Shown: positions 36,901 through 47,264 of the stretch, one piece after another | Layout of the letters: each line of letters opens with the position of its first letter | Position numbering within the stretch: the first letter of the stretch is position 1 | Assembly: GCA_015499995.1 (NCBI GenBank) | Contig: JADNRV010000023.1 | Coordinates: 62,001-126,000, forward strand | Direction of reading: 5' to 3' | DNA from: Flammula alnicola | Taxonomy: Eukaryota > Basidiomycota > Agaricomycetes > Agaricales > Strophariaceae | Length of the DNA stretch: 64,000 bases | Position numbers and translations under genes: made by a program | Notes under the pieces: model-generated | The model's database searches: none | What the model was told of the DNA's origin: nothing | Seen by the model: the letters and a program-made list of their open reading frames with translations, nothing else

Positions 36901-37722
36901 ACCGTGGAAAAAGTACCATTGGATGATAAGGGGAAGTATGTAAGTAAGATGGGAGATCAAATCGAATTGCAAGAGTAGCTTTGTGGGGTATAGGCATGTG
37001 ACCGTGAAGGCTAAACCTTTCCGAGAAGTCGATAAATTCAACATAGGTTTGCGAAATGGAAAATGCAACAAGCCATTTCGATTCCAACAGAGAGCGATAC
37101 ACCGCCAACGACAGAAGAATTATTAAAGTAAAATAAAGAGCAAAAATAAGCGACACAAAACAAAGGACACTCACCGCTCGCATCTCCTGTATAGCAGACC
37201 CAATCGTCGACGGGTAATTCCCGTATTCACGCTGAGACCGATCCTGCACTGCAGCGCTTGTACTGGCAGTCGCATCCGGAGTCGAAGACCCGCCGCCGCC
37301 CGCTGAACTCGAACCCGCTCTCTGCCACTGCGCATGCTTTTGCTGCCGAACATACTCCAGCTGCTGGGCCAAGTCCCTCTCCAGCGGCTCTCGCTGCAAG
37401 GGTCCTGGGGTGGTCGCGTTCAAGTGCGAGCGCGAGCGCGCCCTCTCCTTCTCCTTCTCCTTCCCGTTGCTCCTCTGCCGCACGCCCTGCCTGTACGCGT
37501 GCGCGTCGATGGGCACTATAATATCGTCCTCGTCGATTTCGTACTTCTGCGCGAACAGCTCATCGACGTCGATTATTTGCTGCTTGGGTTTTGGTTTTGG
37601 TTTTGGGTTTCGGTTTGGGTTTGGGTTTGGGTTTGATTGGGAAGTGCCCATAGGTTGGGTTTGCGGTCGTGGGTTGGATGAAGATGAAGATGCAGATGCG
37701 GAAGGCTTAGTTGTAGCTTGCA
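33959..37722 (-). CDS. Large nuclear-type WD40 repeat protein with disordered N-terminus
   Basis: Family unknown. Reading from 37722 (MQATTKPSASASSSS; an in-frame upstream Met at 37873 is possible), the N-terminal third is disordered. It has Asn-Pro and Lys-Pro repeats, a charged KEKEKERARSRSH stretch, then after a roughly 300-nt intron SFKRRKLD (a nuclear-localisation-like motif), an Ala/Pro-rich region and EVIELSSDGEE with EILSDSE, which look like SUMO-interaction/acidic motifs. The C-terminal half carries WD-type units: KHYAVHDLKFDPTR, SGADHRVRIWDLPDG, ELAFKPNSSLLAVAEKKIQF, AMFSPDGIFLALARND and GGEDGCVRVWDPR. The stop is at 33959-33961 after GEHQLVV. Two predictions could be made here (breaks at 36822 or 36003), but the spliced frame EMRA/KRPSPA and then DLDR/WKPMAVNENK connects them. 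Role inferred as a nuclear scaffold only. Confidence 0.68.
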
Positions 37723-38339
37723 TGAGAGGGTAGAGAGGGTAGTATACTCGTGTTCGTGTATTTCCGTTGTAAATGTCCAGAGAAGATAATATGTAGGCTG
37801 AGAAGTCGGTGAGACACACGGAATCTGGAAATTCAGGGCTGGATAGTTGGAGATGTGAGGGAGGGCTTTCCAATATTTCGCGTCGTCACTCACCTCTTTA
37901 CTTTAAAAAAAAAACGAAGCTGAAGCTTAAAGCTTTCGAAAGGCTAGGGCAGGTTTACGAAGCCTTGAGTTTAAACTTGCATCGAGCCCAACTTCAAACG
38001 GTTCGGGTTCTCCGGAGTGCAGCGTCAAAGTCCAATCCTTTGAAATACCAACGTCGTTGAGTATTCCAACCCCAATATAGAGAATAGATGATAGGATAGG
38101 CAGCCAACTCGACAGACAAGCAAGACGAGGATGGACGCGGGTGTTCAAAGTACGTACACTGACAGGTGACGATTCTTACACATCACGTGCCGAGACTATT
38201 AATAGAACAACCGATAAGATAAGATCATTCATTGACGTATGGGACAAGGTTGGTTGCCTTCGCACACTGTCGTTCCCAAACTTCCCAGCCTGCTCGCCAG
38301 CGCTGACTTAGCACTCGAATACTGCTTTCATCTGGAGCC
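37723..38339. other. Divergent promoter region
   Basis: About 600 bp between the WD40 gene (minus) and the dehydrogenase (plus). If the WD40 gene starts at 37873, part of it is coding. No further gene is seen. It contains an AAAAAAAAAA run at about 37905. Confidence 0.5.
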
Positions 38340-39907
38340 ATGGCCTCCCTCGTATCGTTCATAAAACGCATATACAACGCACGTCTTTAAGCTTCAAGCC
38401 TTAACTCCCTCCCAAACCACACATCCTAACCTAACCTTTCTCTTCCTTCTTCCAGGTAATATACCCACCAACTGTGCCCAAAATCTCCTCCTCCTCCTCC
38501 TCCCCCTCGTCCACCCCTTCAGGGCCCCTCAAATTCGGCATCCTCGGTGCAGCGAACATCGCCCCGCCCGCGCTCATCCTCCCCGCGCGCTCGCACCCCG
38601 AGGTAGTCGTGTACGCCGTCGCTGCGCGCAGCTTGCAGCGTGCGCAGGCGTTTGCGAAGAAGCATGGGATCGAGAAGGCGTATGAGGGGTATCAAGGTAC
38701 GTGCGTGTGTGCGCACGCGATTGTACTGTAGCGAATGGACGTGCTAAATCATGATGCGGTCGGGGTTTAGCGCTGCTGGATGATCCTGATGTGGATGTGG
38801 TGTATAATGCTGTAGGCCTTTTTAACTTTGCGTCGCATATTCTTGATATTCAAATTCATTTCGAATGGTATATAGTTACCCAACGCGCTGCACTATGAAT
38901 GGACGATGAAAGCGCTCGCAGCGGGGAAACACGTGCTGAACGAGAAGCCGTCGGCGGACACCGCAGAGGAGACGAGGAAGATGTATGAGTTTGCGGAGAA
39001 GAAGGGACTGATACTGCTCGAAGCGTTCCATTATCGGTACGTCAATGCATTAGCGGATTCCATTCACCTGAGCTTATTTGATTTGGCAGATTCCATCCGG
39101 CATTGAAGAGGGCAAAGGCCATTATCGACAGCGGCGAGCTTGGTGCTGTGAAGAATATCACGGTGAACATGATCCTGCCAAAAGGACCGGTTGGGGTTGA
39201 TGATATTCGTTTTGATTATTCGTTGGGAGGAGGCGCGATGATGGATATGGGGTGTAAGTCCGTGTGCTTGTCTGAAAAAATGGTGACTGAGAAACATTTT
39301 GGTGAACAGGCTATGCGATGAATTGTGTCCGGTACATGTCATCTTCAGAGCCGACGTCTGTGGTCGCTACTTCGCATGTAGCTTTCGTACCCAAGTCCGC
39401 ACCTGCTTCGTATGTGAAGAACGTGGACAGACGTATGGAGGCGACGCTGGGTTTACCGAAAGACGTTACGGCGACAATTGTATGCGACTTGGGCGTCCCA
39501 CCGACGTTTGGGTTCATCCCGAAAATGCCGAAAATTGGATTCACGATGGACTGCGAGCTGGGGAGTCTGGAGATGTACAACCATGTAATACCGACACTGT
39601 ACCATTCGATCACGGTGAAGATCAAGGGTGGACATACGCGGGTGGAAAAGGTGTACAAGGGGAAGGAAGGGAAGGGCGAGGAATGGTGGCTGACTTACCG
39701 GTACCAGCTAGAGGCACTTGTGGACCGGATTCGAGGACGAGAGCCGGAAACGTGGCTTACGAAGGAGGACTCTGTGGCAAATATGGAATGGATCGAGAAG
39801 GTGTATGAGAAGGTACGTAAATACAACAGAGCGAGAAGGCAATTGCTGATGAGAGTATGTAGGCAGGACTCGGTAGTCGGCCGCAATCTAGCTATGTAGT
39901 CGAGTAG
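38340..39907 (+). CDS. Gfo/Idh/MocA NAD(P)-dependent dehydrogenase (dihydrodiol / D-xylose dehydrogenase-like)
   Basis: Family role: oxidises a sugar or diol with NAD(P)+; fungal relatives are annotated as D-xylose 1-dehydrogenase (NADP+) or trans-dihydrodiol dehydrogenase. Seen: a Rossmann start LKFGILGAANIAPPALI, then VVVYAVAARSLQRAQAF, DDPDVDVVYNALPNALH, the catalytic KPSAD in HVLNEKPSADTAEE, ILLEAFHYRFHPALK, FDYSLGGGAMMDMGCYAMN and LEMYNHVIPTLYH. The start is at 38340: exon 1 is only ATGGCCTCCCTC (38340-38351), followed by a 104-nt intron and VIYPPTVPKISSSSS. A naive reading starts at a GTG at 38474, which is unlikely in a fungus. The last exon ends SRPQSSYVVE with a stop at 39905-39907. 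Five introns. Substrate not decided. Confidence 0.85.
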
Positions 39908-40041
39908 ATGATAGTCTTGTGATGAGATTTTAATGTCGCGTAAATGACAGACGCGTGATGGGTATATGGTCACGCGTTGCAGGGTGATGTCATGCGAGCT
40001 GATATAAAAGTTGAATTTGTCGATTTCTCGCACTCAGAGCC

Positions 40042-42607
40042 ATGTCTCCCAGCCCTCCCCATCGCCGTCTCTCTGTCCGCCGTGGCTCAACAAGCGCCCC
40101 AGACCCATTTGGGGTACACGCCACGGTGAATTTGAACCCGAATCGCTCGTCGTCGAGCACCCTTACCATCGTCCGCGTTCCATCTGCTCCACCCGTGATT
40201 GCGCTTCCTGTTCCACCCAGCCTCAACGAACCACCCGCCTCGCCAGTTCTCAGCCAGCGCAGACTCCATCGCCGCATCAGCCAGACCACTCCCGGGGGCC
40301 CTGCACCGCCGTCTGAGCCAGCCAACACCCGTGTGAGCTTTGCATTCTCGTCGTTTGGTGGAGGCCCGGCAGCACGCCCGTCGTCTCCCAGCCGCAGCCA
40401 TCCTCCAAGCCCGTCGCCGTCCTCATCGCCCCGCCTCCGTCCCTCCTCTCCCCATCTGACCGCGTCCTCGTCTTCCTTCGGAGGCAAACCCCGCCTTACC
40501 CCAGATCAGCTCGTCGATCTTGCCCGCCAATCTACCATCCCTAGGCCCCTGATCCCACCCACCTCCGACCTTTCTTCGCCCCCAGTTCCCCACACCCTCC
40601 CAGCAACATTCACCCCTCTCCCTGACGACATCTATCTCCCTTTCATCGACCGCCCCTCCGAAGTCGCCGCCCTCATCTCCTCCCCGCCCGACCTCAAGCT
40701 CTTCTCCCTCCTCGCACAGACCTTCCGCCCAAAATTCCCTACCCAAACCCAAACCTCTGATCCGCTCTCTGCCGCCACACTCCCCTCTGACAACAAGCCC
40801 GTCGATCTCCCACGCGATCCAGCGCAGTGGTCTTACAGCCAGCTCGTGTACCATCTCACCAAGATCGATAGGGACATCGCCCCCGACTTCATTTGGGCCA
40901 TCGCCGCACGTAAATGCATCCTCTCGCACTCGGAGCTCATCTGGGAGCGCATCAAGGGCGCGTTAGGTATCCCGCCCGAGCTCGATGTCGACTATGATTT
41001 TTTGGACGACGATCAGGAAAGTCCTGACACGAGCGATATATCAGACGATGAGGGCCGTGGGCCGAGGGGTCATTGGTCGGACTGGGACGCTGTCATGGAT
41101 TCGCCCGTTTATGCCCGCAATATGAAGCGCCTCAGCGTCGAGTCGCCTGCCGCCAGCATATATTCGACGAAGCGAGAGGACCCGGAGGCGCTTTTCCGAG
41201 CGCACATCGACGAGAGCTTGCGAGGACTTCAGGATTCGGGGTACTTGCCGTCTGCCGCTACCACTACCACCAACGATGCATCTCCCAGTGGTGGAGAAGA
41301 CACTGGCCCAGCTACCATCGTGCGGTCTACACCACACGCACATGGTGCGCGCAGTCCTGAGCTGCAGGACCAAGGGGGCGTGGTGTACGGAACGTTCAGC
41401 CCCCCTCCTCTCATCACCCAGCGCGAGCCGACGCAGGATACGATTAGTGGCGATTATCTATCTATCGAGCCTCTCCTTGCGCCAGCCACCTCGCCGTCCA
41501 ACTCGTTCGGCTCGGTATCGGCGAATCCGCCGCCGATGTCGTTGCCGTCGTCGGGTGATGGCCTTGGGGATATCGCAGAAGGCGCGGAGGAGGAGGAGAC
41601 GGAGCCTGAGACGACGACGACGACGACTGCTGCTAGTACCGAACCCACAACGGCTACAGCTACAGAGTCCACTGAGCATCTAATCCCAAGCGGGAGCGGA
41701 CCCACCGAGGAAACCCTCATCGCGCCCTCCCAGATCCAAGGCCTGCGAATCTCGACGTCGCCTCTGCCGCCGTCGTTCGGCAGCACCCCGCCGCAAATGT
41801 TGTCGCCCATCTCGCCTTTGCCGCCGTACCCCCCTCCCACGAGTCACTCTCACCCGCATTCGCGCTCGGGGTCGATTAGCGGGGGCACGCAGCCGCAGGC
41901 TATACCCTCGTCCGGCTCTTACACCAACGCTAACACGAGCACGTCGACGGAGCACTCGCGCACGAGCTCGTTTTCTTCGATCGGGCCGTTCCAGCGCTCA
42001 GAGTCGACGGGGAACTTGGCCGCGTCGTGGAGTGCGCTCGCTGCTGCTGCCGCCGGCAGTGGTGGTGGTGGTGGTGGTGCGGGGGGTTTGGGCATGGGTG
42101 GCAGTTATGGGGGGCCCACGGGCGGTGGTGGGTCGCAGTACGCGTCGTCGGTTATTGGGAGCGATGCGGGGGATAGTAGTGGCTATGCGAGCGATGGGGA
42201 TCGCATGCCGGGCAACCCGCTGTTCCCGAGTAATTTCGCGAGGTTGACGGGGGGGCCGAGTATGAGAGCCAAGTGAGTTTTTCGCGTTTTTCGGTTTTTC
42301 GGTTTTCTCTTTCTCGTGTTGTTGTCGTATTATTTATTATTCGTACTAATTCGTTGGCTTTTTTCTTTTTGTTAATGAAAATAGTAACCCGGCTACGAGG
42401 ACGGGGTCTGCGCTGCCGCATACGAGGTATGTGTCGAATGTGGCGGCGGCTTCGGGAAGGAGGGGGAAGGCGCGTGCGTATTCGCATGGGGCGAGTACGG
42501 TTGGCGCGCCTGCGATGGGTGCGCCCAGTGCGACTGCGACTGCGACTGCGGCGAAGAGGCAGAGTTGGGGTACGGGTATGGTGGTGCCTGGGTCTGGCTC
42601 TGGATGA
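40042..42607 (+). CDS. Long Ser/Pro-rich disordered protein, unknown function
   Basis: A first exon of about 743 codons from 40042 (MSPSPPHRRLSVRRGSTSAP) continues after a 111-nt intron (GTGAGT...AAATAG, from about 42273) with NPATRTGSALPHTRYVSNV to a stop at 42605-42607. Nearly all of it is low complexity: Ser/Pro/Arg near the start, Glu-Thr-Thr tracts near 41600, a Gly run near 42065. One compact block stands out at about 40820-41000, WSYSQLVYHLTKIDRDIAPD then FIWAIAARKCILSHSELIWE, followed by an acidic stretch. It could be a small helical binding domain but I do not recognise it. GC content is higher than in the neighbours. Probably a cytosolic or nuclear signalling/scaffold protein; no function assigned. 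Confidence 0.78.
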
Positions 42608-43589
42608 GGAGGATCTCAGAAAGAAAGAAAAGATACGAACGCCGGTTATTGGAAGATGGAAGATTGGGCTTTTGGTGGCGAGACGACTACGAAACGAACA
42701 TGAACACGACCACGACCGCGATATTTTTGCAAGACGAGAGACTCGGAACCGTTTACTACTGCTGCTACGAAACACACAAGACACACATTTCTGCGCACCA
42801 AATCACATTCAATAGTCGATACTATCTCGCATTCCTGCCTGCCTGCCTGCGCCCTCAAACAAAACATCCACCGAGATGATGAAAGACGAACTCTAAACGA
42901 AAGAAAGAACCCTTTCTCCAACCCTGGCTTGTCAAACTTCACGCTTTTGTTTACTTATACTGTACGTATCCTGTACCTACCGACCCTTCCTGTGTGGTTT
43001 CAAATTTACCTCGCAGCTCGCTCGCTCGATTCTCACTTTTTTCTTCTCTTCTTTTTGGCATTTTTTTTCCTTTCGCGATTTCCTTTTGGGCCTTGGTTGT
43101 TGTTGTTTAATCATCGATACATTCATGGTTAGGCTTGTGTGTACTGTAATTATATTCGAGATGCGGGTGGGTGGGTGTACGATGGGCCGTTTCACGTCTG
43201 CAGGGTCTTTAGGTGTGGGTTTTGAGTCTGTGCATCGTCCTCTGGCCATGGAGTTGTCAATGTTGCAGTGACCAGCTCGAATACCGCTTGACGTCGATGG
43301 CGTTCATTTACATGTACAGAATCAGCTTCGAGCTTTGCCCACAGTGGACTTCTGGACCCACCGTTCAGTGGAAGAGCCTTGGCCCTCAGTGAGTCCGGAG
43401 TGGAAGAATGGAATTGGCAAATTCTCTGCCCACAATACCTAGTATCCTCTGCTCACACTACATACCAGCATGCGCTGCCCACAAATCGGTGGCAAAACAG
43501 ACCGGCGGGTTTCCGATAAAGCTTAATCTGCAACCTGAAATCTTTCGCCCGAGTAGGCCCTCTTTTGCGAGTCGCGACACATTCAAAAC
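42608..43589. other. Intergenic, nothing recognised
   Basis: About 980 bp between two plus-strand genes. The left half looks like a 3' region (T-rich at 43030-43090). Open frames such as 42646-42942 on the minus strand are unsupported. A CTGCCTGCCTGCCTG run occurs at about 42835. The promoter of the F-box gene must lie near the right end. Confidence 0.45.
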
Positions 43590-45193
43590 ATGGGTAATCC
43601 TCCTAACGATGACGTGCTGGATCATATTCTTCAAGCTTGTCCAACGTCCTCGCTCGCTGCCCTTTCTCTTGTCTCTTCACACATCCGCAATCTTGCATTG
43701 CCTCATCTATTGCGTACGGTCTCCTTCGATCAAAATCCTCAACATGTCCTCACCTTCCTGAATTTCATCCTCAACAACACACAGTCAAGGAACGTCGAGG
43801 ATCCCAACGTTGGTCTTCGAACAGAGATTTTGGGTGCAGGCAGGTACATAGTCAAACTCGAAATAAAGAGCTTCGCCTTCTACGCCACCACATGGGTTGA
43901 AGACTTGCCTGTTCTTGCAGAGAAGGAACAATACCCCATATCCACCTGGGCACCTATTCTGACACTTGCTTTGGCGCTCATGCCCAACCTCGACTCCATC
44001 GTCATCGAAGGCGATGTGGAAGAAATTGCCTTTCATTCCCCCGATTTTGCCCTCGCGCTCTTCAGCCTGCCCCGGCTCACTTATATCGACCTGTGGAGTG
44101 TAGGACTCCTTGCATCAAATCGTTTCGGGCAGGCGATGGACTTGAGGAAAGACGCTACCAACTTGCAGACGGTCAAATTCAATTTACACGGTGACCTGGA
44201 GCAGCTGGAGCTTACCGCAGGCGAAGGAATGGGAAGCGTCCTGTTTCATACCAGGAGGCGCTTGACAGAGATCGATCTCACTGAATGTAACCTGCGCGAC
44301 TTGCTGCACAACAAGGAATCGGAAGAAGGCTGCAACGAAATCAAAACTCCGGTGATCTTCCCCAATGTCGTGGTACTTACTCTGGACGGTTGTGATGTAT
44401 CTCTAAAAGCCCTCGCAAGTGCATTCCCGGCCCTGCGCACCCTCGTTTTTGGCTTCTCACCGTTCTCGCATCGCGATGCACCTCCCCATACCCACAAAGT
44501 TTCATTTCCGAGTCTGGTTTCTATCAAGGGACGATACAAGAACCTCCATGTTTTCCTTGACTCCACTGCTGCTCACAGCCATCTACGTCGTGTGGTAGTG
44601 GACTTCTCTTGGAGATCTGAACATGGCGGCGCTACACCTCCGTTTGCCGTAACGCGAGCCGTACCTTTTCTGAAAAGTCTCCACTTCACCCATAATAAGG
44701 TCATGCCTTTATCTTGGTGGAAGGCCTTGGGCCATACTCTACCTCATTTGACATATTTGGATGTTTTGTTGACTGCAAAAGCCACACATGAGCTGGATCT
44801 CTTGGTGAGACTGATGTCTGATTCGCCATTTGCTTTTGAAGGTTACTAAATTCTACTCAGTGTATCCAGGTTCCTCGCAGCCTGGCTTCCGTGCCCCTAG
44901 CATATGTTTCCCTCAGTCTCAGGGGGAGTGAACATGTAATAGGCAACGGTACAAGTACAGAAATCCAGTCCTTGCTCACAGCACAGGCCATTGGACTTTC
45001 CTATGCAAGGAACATACCAACGCTGAAGTATATCGACATCTGCAAGACAATCGACGCAGTTAAGGGTTTGACCAGCTGGTGGAACGTGGTCCGTGAAAGT
45101 TCTGTGTCGGGCGATGGCGTGTATGTACAGGTGAAAGCCCTAGATGCATATGAGGGGAGAGCCTTGAGAAGCTGGTATGACCTGGAGGCATAG
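43590..45193 (+). CDS. F-box-like protein with leucine-rich C-terminal region
   Basis: Family role: F-box proteins recruit substrates to SCF ubiquitin ligases; agaricomycetes carry many. Seen: an N-terminal F-box-like start MGNPPNDDVLDHILQACPTS then SLAALSLVSSHIRNLALPHL, followed by LRR-like strands (LPRLTYIDLWSVGLL, LTEIDLTECNLRDLL, FPNVVVLTLDGCDVSLKALA, LPHLTYLDVLLTAK). A consensus intron at 44805-44861 (GTGAGA...TACTAA..CTCAG) joins HELDLL to CIQVPRSLASVPLAYV and carries the frame to a stop at 45191-45193. Without that splice the frame ends at 44849. The C-terminal exon adds KYIDICKTIDAVKGLTSWW. Total about 515 residues. Substrate unknown. Confidence 0.75.
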
Positions 45194-45229
45194 GATGGGA
45201 ATTTAGCAGTGATTGTATAGACCTGCGTG

Positions 45230-45742
45230 TTGATATATTGTCCACTGTGTAATGGGTGTTGCCATATGATGGGAAGTTATACCGGTGATAGGGTATTGCA
45301 GCTCTGATATTCCTTGGACATCAGCAAAAAGCCCAGAGAATCATAACTGATCACGGCGTATTGCGGAGTTTGTGATCGAGAAATAAACCGCAGCGGCATC
45401 GCGGCTATGATATGATAAAAGTAATTCATCATCTCGATCACAATAATCAAATTCTCTTGCTTCAGTTACAGCTCCCTTATGATTGGATTATGGGCAGATC
45501 ACAGCCGAATTATAAGCAGATTATATTTTGAGGACTTGGGACAGCATCGCTTCCGTTAGGCATCCTGCCCTCCACTATGCACGTCCGTTCATGGTTTCAC
45601 GGTGATGGGTTTGAACCTTTCCGTGAGGCAGTAAATTATAGTAGATCCCCAAGTTAGCGAAAGGCTGTACATATAAGAAACAGTCTTATCTCCCACTCTG
45701 GTCTGCATATACTAAGGAATCGAGAATTATTCTCTGAGTGCA
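45230..45742 (+). mobile_element. Probable Copia-like LTR (remnant); left border uncertain
   Basis: Sequence just left of a retrotransposon primer-binding site (45751-45762) has LTR traits: an ATATAAGAA TATA-like box at about 45671, and a TG...CA pair if it begins at the TGTTGATAT near 45229 and ends at the CA at 45741-45742. No second LTR, reverse transcriptase or integrase is found in this window, so the element is truncated. The left border is a guess, since several TG dinucleotides are possible and no target duplication could be checked. It lies directly behind the F-box gene's stop. Confidence 0.5.
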
Positions 45743-45750
45743 AATCAAAA

Positions 45751-45762
45751 TGGTATCAGAGC
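45751..45762 (+). other. Retrotransposon primer-binding site (initiator tRNA-Met type)
   Basis: TGGTATCAGAGC is the typical minus-strand primer-binding site of Ty1/Copia elements, complementary to the 3' end of initiator tRNA-Met. It sits eight bases after the putative LTR end. A leader and an ATG (45842 or 45845, MSKISDSESFQ) follow at a gag-like distance, but the downstream frame does not look like Gag. Confidence 0.7.
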
Positions 45763-47065
45763 AGCTCTAAATATAACCACGGCCGGCGGCGGCGCTTGAT
45801 TAGTGAGTGTCACGTCATCATTGTGTTGACTGAGCTGTCACATGATGTCTAAAATCTCCGATTCGGAAAGTTTTCAACTTGAACTTTGTCCACAACTCTC
45901 CGACGTCCGTTGCCCCCCTTCCTTCGTGTCCTTCGCCCCCTTCCATTCTTGTGCATGCTCCCTATATTCATACATATTTTCAATTTGCCATATGCAGTGG
46001 CTTCGGCGGTCTGTCGCCATGACCAGTTCCCGGAGATTGTTATGCTCCTGTTCCCCGACGCATGTGTCGGTTCGTCATTTGTTTGCGAGGCGACGCGTTC
46101 TTCCTGTAATCTCTTCCATGTTTTGTACCCACCCATGTTACCAATCTGTGTGTGCCTCATCGCTTGAGGGATCCGCTGCTATTCGTTTGGCCATGCTCCC
46201 ACATAGTGGTAAGTTTTTCTGTCCCTGTCCTTCATCTACGCTATGCTGATCAATTCCTTTGATCATCTAGCTTGAATCTCGATCTCGAAGGCAGTAGTTT
46301 TGGTATTGGGCGTTGTTCTTATTTCAGAAGGGGAGTCGTGGTGGTAGGACTGATTTGGTATGCATTGTTCGTCATCTTTCTCTTACCGACATTGTACTTT
46401 ATTTTCCTTGAATATATGTCTTTTCTCTTACCTTCCTGTGTGCTTCCCATTTGAGCTGTGACGTACAGCGAGGAGTGCCTGCAAATTATCCAACGAGTTC
46501 TGACCATCTTGCATATTAAATATATTCAAGTTATGTTGTGCTCATGATAGTCATATAAGATACAGAATGGGTTGTAAGTAGCATAATTACCCTACATATA
46601 ATAGCAGATTATTGAGCTTACAATTAGTATGTAGCCGGTCTGTAAGGTCTACCATGTGCATCTGGGCGGTTATGAAGGATTGTACAAATTATGAGCAATC
46701 ACAGCGATTGTGGTCCGATCACAAGCCGATATATCCGGGACATAAGACTCCGACCTTTTTGCTGATGACTATTCCCGTTATAAAGCGTTGTACAAATTCC
46801 CCTGAATTTTCTGATGTAACATGTGGATTCAAAAATTGTCGGTGGGAGACGTGCCTATGGCTTCAAAAAATGTCTTGTCTCCCCCACTCATTGTGGTACT
46901 GAGCAGTACCTTTTTGGTGGTAAACCGCATATTCATTAGGAGGAAGAAACCCAAATTCGGTTTTCGACGCGGTTGAGTCACGGTCAGCTGCATCACGCAG
47001 TCACGCGTTCAAGGATGGTCACGGTGAGGCGTCATTCAACCACTGGCACAGCAATTCCACAGCCA
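45763..47065. other. Gene-poor stretch with retroelement leader and unknown sequence
   Basis: About 1.3 kb. An open frame at 45842-46249 (135 codons) begins MMSKISDSESFQLELCPQL but has no Gag features such as a zinc knuckle. The rest is AT-rich with no gene. At 46901-46923 a block AGCAGTACCTTTTTGGTGGT forms an imperfect direct repeat with 47188-47210, flanking the TRM82 fragment. Confidence 0.45.
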
Positions 47066-47148
47066 ACTTCCCCGAAGAGCAGAAGGATGCAGTGGAAAAA
47101 TCAGGTCCAATACAATGTGCGACGGTCGACTTCAAGTTCATGTCAAGG
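47066..47148 (+). pseudogene. Detached fragment of a TRM82 exon
   Basis: About 80 bp starting ATTCCACAGCCAACTTCCCC match 48724-48811 of the intact TRM82 gene with roughly 80 percent identity by eye. Translated, it reads STANFPEEQKDAVEKSGP then IQCATVDFKFM, against STANFPEKQQDAVLKSGP then VRCAAVDSKFM in TRM82. Nothing before or after matches. Differences are mostly at third positions or conservative, so the fragment is either old or derives from a paralogue. It is on the same strand as TRM82 and 1.6 kb away, with TMEM97 between. Confidence 0.72.
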
Positions 47149-47264
47149 TTGATTTGCCCCGCCACTGAGTCTGTTATTGCAGAATTTGCAGTACATTTTT
47201 TGGTAGTAAATAGGGCTGGCCGCAGGCATTAGTAGTCACAGGATAATTACTATTCCCGGGCCTT

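Noticed and set aside
37575..37640. Telomere-like GGGTTT/GGTTTTGG run
   Set aside because: It lies in an open minus-strand frame and encodes Asn-Pro and Lys-Pro repeats of the WD40 protein's N-terminus; the units are irregular, and no telomeric context follows.
38474..38731. GTG start for the dehydrogenase
   Set aside because: A fungal nuclear gene would need ATG; a spliced 12-nt first exon gives one in phase.
40423..40929. 168-codon minus-strand ORF
   Set aside because: Antisense to the long Ser/Pro-rich exon; Glu/Gly-rich composition is a by-product of the coding strand.
46902..47210. Whole region as a DNA transposon with direct-repeat target site
   Set aside because: No terminal inverted repeats or transposase; the flanking blocks are long (about 22 bp) and imperfect, so they are reported only as flanks of the TRM82 fragment.
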